A DNA stretch of 9,643 nucleotides, from contig CANGYC010000071.1 of the NCBI GenBank assembly GCA_947457975.1, positions 1-9,643 of the forward strand. Reading direction: 5' to 3'. The DNA is from Comamonadaceae bacterium (GTDB lineage: Bacteria > Pseudomonadota > Gammaproteobacteria > Burkholderiales > Burkholderiaceae_C). The notes beneath the pieces were generated by a model. It worked only from the letters and a program-made list of their open reading frames with translations, was not told the DNA's origin and did not search any database. The position numbers and the translations under genes are program-made. Below are positions 6,073 through 9,643 of the stretch, in pieces (position 1 is the first letter of the stretch; the number at the start of each line of letters is the position of its first letter).

Positions 6073-6819
6073 ATGAACAAAAACGTACTCGTCACAGGTG
6101 GCAGCCGCGGCATTGGCGCAGCCACCGCCCGCTTGTTGGCCAGCCAAGGTTGGCGGGTGTGCATCAATTTCGTCAGCCAGGTCGAGGCCGCGCAGGCGGT
6201 GGTCGATGACATCTCCCGTGCCGGTGGGCAGGCCCTCATGGTGGCTGCCGATGTGTCCCAGCCCGATCAGGTGCAGCGCATGTTTGAATTCATCGACCGC
6301 GAGATGGGAGTGCTGCATGGCCTGGTCAACAACGCGGGGGTGATCGCGCCCATGATTCGGTTCGAGGACATGGAGCCGGCGCGCTGGAACCGCATCCTGG
6401 GCACCAATTTGCTGGGGACCATGATGTGTGCGCATGCGGCGGTGCGCCGCATGTCGACCCGCCATGGTGGGGCCGGTGGGGCCATCGTCAACCTGTCGAC
6501 TGCGCTCACCCGCTCGGGCGCCCCCGGCATGTACGTGGACTATGCCGCGGCCAAGTCGGCGATCGAGACCCTGACGGTGGGCCTGGCACGCGAGGTGGCG
6601 GGCGATGGCATCCGGGTCAACTGCGTGAGGCCGGGGCTCATCGACACCGAGATTCACGCCTCAGGCGGAGATCCGGGCCGGGCGGCCAAGGCCAAGGATT
6701 TTGTTCCCCTCAAGCGGGCCGGCCTGGCCACCGAGGTGGCGCAGGCCATCGCCTGGCTCCTGTCGGAGCAGGCTTCCTACACCACGGGCGGTTTCATCGA
6801 CGTCTCCGGAGGCGTCTGA
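6073..6819 (+). CDS. SDR-family NAD(P)-dependent oxidoreductase, YgfF-like
   Basis: This 248-residue classical short-chain dehydrogenase/reductase should oxidise an alcohol or reduce a ketone with NAD(P). The Rossmann motif TGGSRGIG is at 8-15, NNAG at 86-89, the structural Asn in GTNLLG at 112, and the catalytic YAAAK with Y157 and K161. The tail segments RVNCVRPGLIDTEIHASGGDPGR (181-203) and YTTGGFIDVSGG (236-247) resemble E. coli YgfF. By alignment with YgfF and FabG the catalytic Ser position is Thr143, in the NLSTAL segment; Ser142 is next to it. The ATG at 6073 is chosen for AGGAACGGAG upstream; a TTG at 6052 would add seven residues without support. It closes the rightward gene set, 22 bp after the SBP-like gene. 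It may dehydrogenate a dihydrodiol or alcohol made by the Rieske enzyme (inference). Confidence 0.94.
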   Translation: MNKNVLVTGGSRGIGAATARLLASQGWRVCINFVSQVEAAQAVVDDISRAGGQALMVAADVSQPDQVQRMFEFIDREMGVLHGLVNNAGVIAPMIRFEDMEPARWNRILGTNLLGTMMCAHAAVRRMSTRHGGAGGAIVNLSTALTRSGAPGMYVDYAAAKSAIETLTVGLAREVAGDGIRVNCVRPGLIDTEIHASGGDPGRAAKAKDFVPLKRAGLATEVAQAIAWLLSEQASYTTGGFIDVSGGV

Positions 6820-6911
6820 GGCGCCTGCGGATGGGTGTGCCTGCGGCACCCTTGCCGCGGGCTCAAAACTCCCCTTGCACGCCTTCTGGTTCGGATGAAT
6901 CAGGGGGAGGT

Positions 6912-6940
6912 GCTGGCTTTCAGTCCAGCCTAGCTTTGTT
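6912..6940 (+). terminator. Weak hairpin in the convergent gap, possible terminator
   Basis: GCTGG (6912-6916) and CCAGC (6925-6929) can pair around an 8-base loop and are followed by the moderately T-rich CTAGCTTTGTT. It lies between the convergent SDR and repeat-protein genes. A second inverted repeat, GCGCCC/GGGCGC at 6943-6948 and 6957-6962, follows without a U-tract. Neither is a strong intrinsic terminator; the rest of the 148-bp gap shows nothing else. Confidence 0.25.
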
Positions 6941-6967
6941 GAGCGCCCCATCTGCAGGGCGCGACCC

Positions 6968-7453
6968 TCAGTCAAACCGTGCGCGGCAACCGGCCTGCAT
7001 GTCCGAGTCGCGGATGAAGCCGCATTGCCCCCGGCCCCCGCCGGTGGATGCCCGGCACAGGGCCTGAAGGTCGGAATTTCGGATGAAGCCGCATTGGCCC
7101 GAGCCACCGCCGGTGATGGCGCGGCAGTAGGCCTGGCTGTCGTTGTCGCGAATGAAGCCGCATTGCCCCGAGTTGTTGGTGGTGACGGCGCGGCACAGGG
7201 CTTGGTCATCGTTGTCGCGGATGAAGCCACACTGGCCCGATCCGCCGCCCGTGGTGGCCCGGCAGAAGGCCTGCTTGTCCGAGTCTCGGATGAAGCCACA
7301 CTGCCCCGAGCCCCCACCGGAGCTGGCCCTGCACTGCGCCTGCAGGGCTGGGTCCTGGATGAAGCCGCACTGCCCGCTTTGGGCCTGTGCGGGGCCGGCC
7401 CAGGCCATCAGGGCCAGGCTCAAGAAAAAAGAGCTCAGAAAAGAAGGGATCAT
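6968..7453 (-). CDS. Secreted cysteine-rich tandem-repeat protein, function unknown
   Basis: I do not recognise a characterised family. The 161-residue product has a Sec signal peptide: MIPSFLSSFFLSLALMAW, then GPAQA, with a likely cut after residue 24. Everything after it is six tandem repeats of 23 residues with the pattern GQCGFIRDxDxQAxCRA plus a Gly/Ser/Thr-rich linker such as TTGGGS. Each repeat has two Cys separated by 11 residues (29/41, 52/64, 75/87, 98/110, 121/133, 144/156), which suggests one disulphide per repeat in the periplasm or outside. Repeat 1 is the most divergent (FIQDPAL) and repeat 6 lacks the linker, ending RARFD. The ATG at 7453 is chosen because GAGGTG lies seven bases upstream and a signal peptide begins there; the frame is open to 7525. 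It is last in the leftward unit, 40 bp after the EamA gene. Confidence 0.85.
   Translation of the reverse strand: MIPSFLSSFFLSLALMAWAGPAQAQSGQCGFIQDPALQAQCRASSGGGSGQCGFIRDSDKQAFCRATTGGGSGQCGFIRDNDDQALCRAVTTNNSGQCGFIRDNDSQAYCRAITGGGSGQCGFIRNSDLQALCRASTGGGRGQCGFIRDSDMQAGCRARFD
6971..7378 (-). repeat. Six tandem 69-bp repeats inside the secreted protein gene
   Basis: In transcription order the units lie at 7310-7378, 7241-7309, 7172-7240, 7103-7171, 7034-7102 and 6971-7033, the last one 63 bp. The Gln-Cys codons vary synonymously: CAG-TGC in unit 1, CAG-TGT in units 2 and 3, CAA-TGC in units 4 to 6. The protein sequence stays fixed there, so the array is kept by selection on the protein and is not a fresh slippage product. 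Confidence 0.92.
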
Positions 7454-7493
7454 CAGCGGCACCTCGGTGGTCAGGGAAAAAAGGGCGGGACGG

Positions 7494-8420
7494 TCAGTTC
7501 CGGCGCACGCCAAAGAGGATGCCACAGGTCACCAGGGCCAGCCCGGCCAACAGGTTCCAGCCCATGGGCTCGCCCAGCAGCACCACGGCGCCCAGGGCCG
7601 AGAGGCCGGGCACCAGGGCGGTCATCATGGTCGAGCGCACGGGCCCGTAGTGGCGCACCATGATGTTGAAGGTGATGCCGGAAATCACCACCGAGCCGAT
7701 GCCCTTATACACCGCCTGGAACGCCATCTCGCCCCAGGGGGCCTGGCCCAGGTGCGAGGGCACCCAGCCTTGCCAGGCGGCCAGGGCGTACAGCGGCACG
7801 TAGCTCACGCAGGAAAAAGCCGTGATCGCCACGGTGGCCTGCACCGCATCCAGGCCGTGGCGCCGCACCATCACGGTGTACACCGCCCAGCAGGCCGCGG
7901 CCGACATGAACAAGAGGTCGCCCTTCCAGATATCGCCGCCCTCAAAGGCCTTGAGCAGGCTCAGGCCACCGACCAAGGCATCGCCGCAGACGATGCAGGC
8001 CAGCCCCATCACGCGCAGCCGCGTCAGAGGCTCTTTGAGCCACCACCAGGCCAGCAGGGTGGTCCACAGCGGCAGACTGCCGGGCATCAGCACCGAGGCA
8101 TGCGCGGCAGGCGCATAAAAAAAGCCGGAATAGGCCAGCGTCGCGTACAGCAGGCTGCCAAACAGGCCTGCCCCCGCCGTCAATGACCAGGGCAGGGGCG
8201 AGAGGCCGGCCAGTGAGCCTTGCGCCGGAGCGCGTTGGCGCTGCAGCCACCAGCCCCAGGGAATGAGCACGCAGCCGGCGCCCACCATGCGCAGAAAGCC
8301 GATGTCCAGCGGCAGCAGGCTGTGTGCGGCAGAGGCGCGGGCCACGATGATGAAGAAGGTCCAGATCAGCACCGTCAACACGGCCGCCATCCAGGCTTGG
8401 GTTCGGGAGCTCAGGGCCAT
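7494..8420 (-). CDS. EamA/DMT-superfamily transporter (10 TM)
   Basis: This 308-residue inner-membrane protein has two EamA (PF00892) repeats and about ten membrane helices, at roughly 11-29, 39-60, 80-101, 105-128, 135-153, 168-185, 197-217, 234-255, 265-283 and 287-304. Each half ends in the family hallmark: WLKEPLTRLRVMGLACIVCG (127-146) and LLGEPMGWNLLAGLALVTCG (281-300). Members export amino acids, metabolites or drugs, usually as proton-coupled drug/metabolite transporters; the substrate cannot be read from sequence. The ATG follows the upstream regulator gene by 9 bp, with only a weak ACGG ribosome site inside the regulator's tail, so translational coupling is likely. A repeat-protein gene follows. 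The GC-rich C-terminus ends GVRRN, a typical positive-inside tail. Confidence 0.94.
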   Translation of the reverse strand: MALSSRTQAWMAAVLTVLIWTFFIIVARASAAHSLLPLDIGFLRMVGAGCVLIPWGWWLQRQRAPAQGSLAGLSPLPWSLTAGAGLFGSLLYATLAYSGFFYAPAAHASVLMPGSLPLWTTLLAWWWLKEPLTRLRVMGLACIVCGDALVGGLSLLKAFEGGDIWKGDLLFMSAAACWAVYTVMVRRHGLDAVQATVAITAFSCVSYVPLYALAAWQGWVPSHLGQAPWGEMAFQAVYKGIGSVVISGITFNIMVRHYGPVRSTMMTALVPGLSALGAVVLLGEPMGWNLLAGLALVTCGILFGVRRN

Positions 8421-8429
8421 CTGCCGTCT

Positions 8430-9569
8430 TCAGCGCGGGGGTGCGAAGCGCCACCAGGGCAGCTCACGATGCAGGCTCAGCACCTCACCGCTGCGGCGCG
8501 CCACATAACCGGGCAGGGACTCCAGCTTGTCTTTCCAGGCCGCTTGCTGCAGCAGCTCGCGCAGGGCCGCCAGGGGTGGCTCCTCCAGGGCGGCCTTCAA
8601 GCACACCAGGTAGTAGTCTTCCTCCAACAGCGGCACGAAGCCCAGGCCACGCCGCCGTGCCGCCGCTTCAATCACCAAGCCCGTGTCGGCCTGCCCCGAG
8701 AGCACCGCCTGCACCACGGCTGCATGCGAGGGCTCCACGCGCAGCCAGCCCTCGATGGCGGTTTCTTCCAGGCCGGCCTCGGCGCGCAGTTGCTCGGCCA
8801 AGAGGCGCGTGCCTGCGCCCAGGGCCCGATTCACGTAGCGGGCCCTTGTGCGCGCCACATCGGCAAAGGTCTGCAGGCCCAGCGGGTTGCCTGGCGCCAC
8901 CGCCAGGCCTTGCCTGCGCCGTGCAAAGCCCAGGATCTTGTGCCGCCCCGGCTGCAGCAGCGGCTGGTAGGTGCGCTGGGCCAGTGTGCCGGGGGCGGGC
9001 GAGGGCGGCACATGAAAGCCCGCCAGGGTGCAGCGCCCTTCGTTGAGCGCGGCGATGGCGTCCACACTGCCGCAAAAGCGCACGTCCAGGTGCAGCTGGG
9101 CCTGGGCGGCCGCATGCTCGCGCAGCAGAGGCAGGGCGTCGTCGTGGCTGGCGAACAGGGTCAGCAGGTGGGCGCGGTCGTCGAAGGCCACCGCAAACAC
9201 CTGCTCCAGGCCAGCTTGCAGCGCTTCAATCTGCGGCGCCAGCCGGGCTTGGGCCTGCCGCTCGGCCCACAGCAGCTTGTTCCCGAACTCGCTCAGGTGC
9301 GCGGCCTGGCCGCGCTCCCACACCACCAGGCTGCGGTCCAGCTCGGCTTCCCAGCGCTTGAGCTGGCCCCAGGTGTGGCGGTAGGACTGGCCGAGCCGAC
9401 GGGCTGCGCCGGAGATGGAACCTTCGTCTTTGAGCGCCTGCAGCAGGTCCAGCAGCGGGTGGGAAATCGCCCCGGCCGCGTCGCGGCGGCCGAAGGCGTA
9501 GGAGAGTTCGATCTGGCGCACGGTTGGAGTATCGACCAAGCGGTGCCAGGCCCCGCCATCGGCGGTCAC
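8430..9569 (-). CDS. ModE-like winged-HTH regulator fused to a PBP-like sensor domain
   Basis: This 379-residue protein has an N-terminal LysR/ModE-type HTH (about 36-100). HPLLDLLQALKDEGSISGAARRLG is followed by SYRHTWGQLKRWEAEL and LSEFGNKLL, closely parallel to the ModE N-terminus. Residues about 130-355 match the PBP-like domain (PF12727) also found fused to MoeA-type proteins. Its signatures are ALNEGRCTLAGFHVP (174-188), the ARYVNRALGAGTRLLAEQL segment (243-261) and GQADTGLVIEAAARRRGLGFVPL (292-314). Such proteins are usually annotated as molybdate-responsive or substrate-binding regulators; an oxyanion or molybdenum-cofactor link is inferred from the fold only. The start is GTG at 9569 with a poor ribosome site; no in-frame ATG follows nearby, so a different start is possible. 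It is the first visible gene of the leftward unit and probably regulates it or the gene beyond 9643. Confidence 0.88.
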   Translation of the reverse strand: MTADGGAWHRLVDTPTVRQIELSYAFGRRDAAGAISHPLLDLLQALKDEGSISGAARRLGQSYRHTWGQLKRWEAELDRSLVVWERGQAAHLSEFGNKLLWAERQAQARLAPQIEALQAGLEQVFAVAFDDRAHLLTLFASHDDALPLLREHAAAQAQLHLDVRFCGSVDAIAALNEGRCTLAGFHVPPSPAPGTLAQRTYQPLLQPGRHKILGFARRRQGLAVAPGNPLGLQTFADVARTRARYVNRALGAGTRLLAEQLRAEAGLEETAIEGWLRVEPSHAAVVQAVLSGQADTGLVIEAAARRRGLGFVPLLEEDYYLVCLKAALEEPPLAALRELLQQAAWKDKLESLPGYVARRSGEVLSLHRELPWWRFAPPR

Positions 9570-9643
9570 GGTCTATGCCCCACGCGCTACTGGGTCATTG
9601 GCCCGTCTTCGCTGCTCGCAAAGGGGGGCGTCCCTCGTGCGGG

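Noticed and set aside
6971..7378. Regularly spaced repeats that might suggest a CRISPR array
   Set aside because: Units are contiguous 69-bp coding repeats with no unique spacers, and they keep the reading frame and cysteine pattern.
7143..8186. A 347-codon plus-strand open frame opposite the repeat protein and EamA gene
   Set aside because: Its apparent repeats are only the complement of the 69-bp coding repeats; the EamA gene on the other strand has full hallmarks.

Overview
The window looks like a chromosomal segment from a GC-rich betaproteobacterium, most probably a Burkholderiales/Comamonadaceae relative. The basis is the base composition, the orphan Bug (TctC-type) solute-binding protein without its TctA/TctB membrane partners, and the mix of Rieske oxygenase, FAH-family and SDR genes typical of such genomes. 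The assignment is an inference; no marker gene is present. The left edge holds seven codons that could be the C-terminus of a second Bug-family protein, followed by an intact CAU-anticodon tRNA (99-175) with an encoded CCA end.

Positions 249-6819 form a divergent, apparently catabolic cluster around a short AT-rich control region (about 2461-2516). Leftward, a tightly packed operon encodes a Rieske mononuclear-iron oxygenase alpha subunit, a RidA-family protein and a small ABM/YgiN-type monooxygenase. Rightward lie a CecR/YbiH-type TetR regulator, a secreted Bug protein, an FAH-family hydrolase, a family-3 solute-binding-protein-like protein with no signal peptide, and a YgfF-like SDR. The control region has a 9-11-9 inverted repeat interlocked with an 11-bp direct repeat, lying on the best promoter for the oxygenase operon. 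The simplest model is that the regulator controls both arms in response to a substrate or intermediate. Bug would bind the organic acid outside, the oxygenase would attack it, the SDR and FAH enzymes would process intermediates, and RidA/ABM would handle reactive by-products. The substrate cannot be read from the sequence, and no reductase partner or ring-cleavage dioxygenase is in the window.

Positions 6968-9569 form a second, leftward unit converging on the first. In transcription order it holds a ModE-like HTH protein fused to a periplasmic-binding-protein-like sensor domain, a 10-TM EamA/DMT transporter, and a small secreted protein built almost wholly of six tandem 23-residue repeats with two cysteines each. 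The convergent gap (6820-6967) holds only weak hairpins. Positions 24-98, 176-248 and 9570-9643 contain no gene I can support. I see no insertion sequence, CRISPR array, integrase or plasmid origin.
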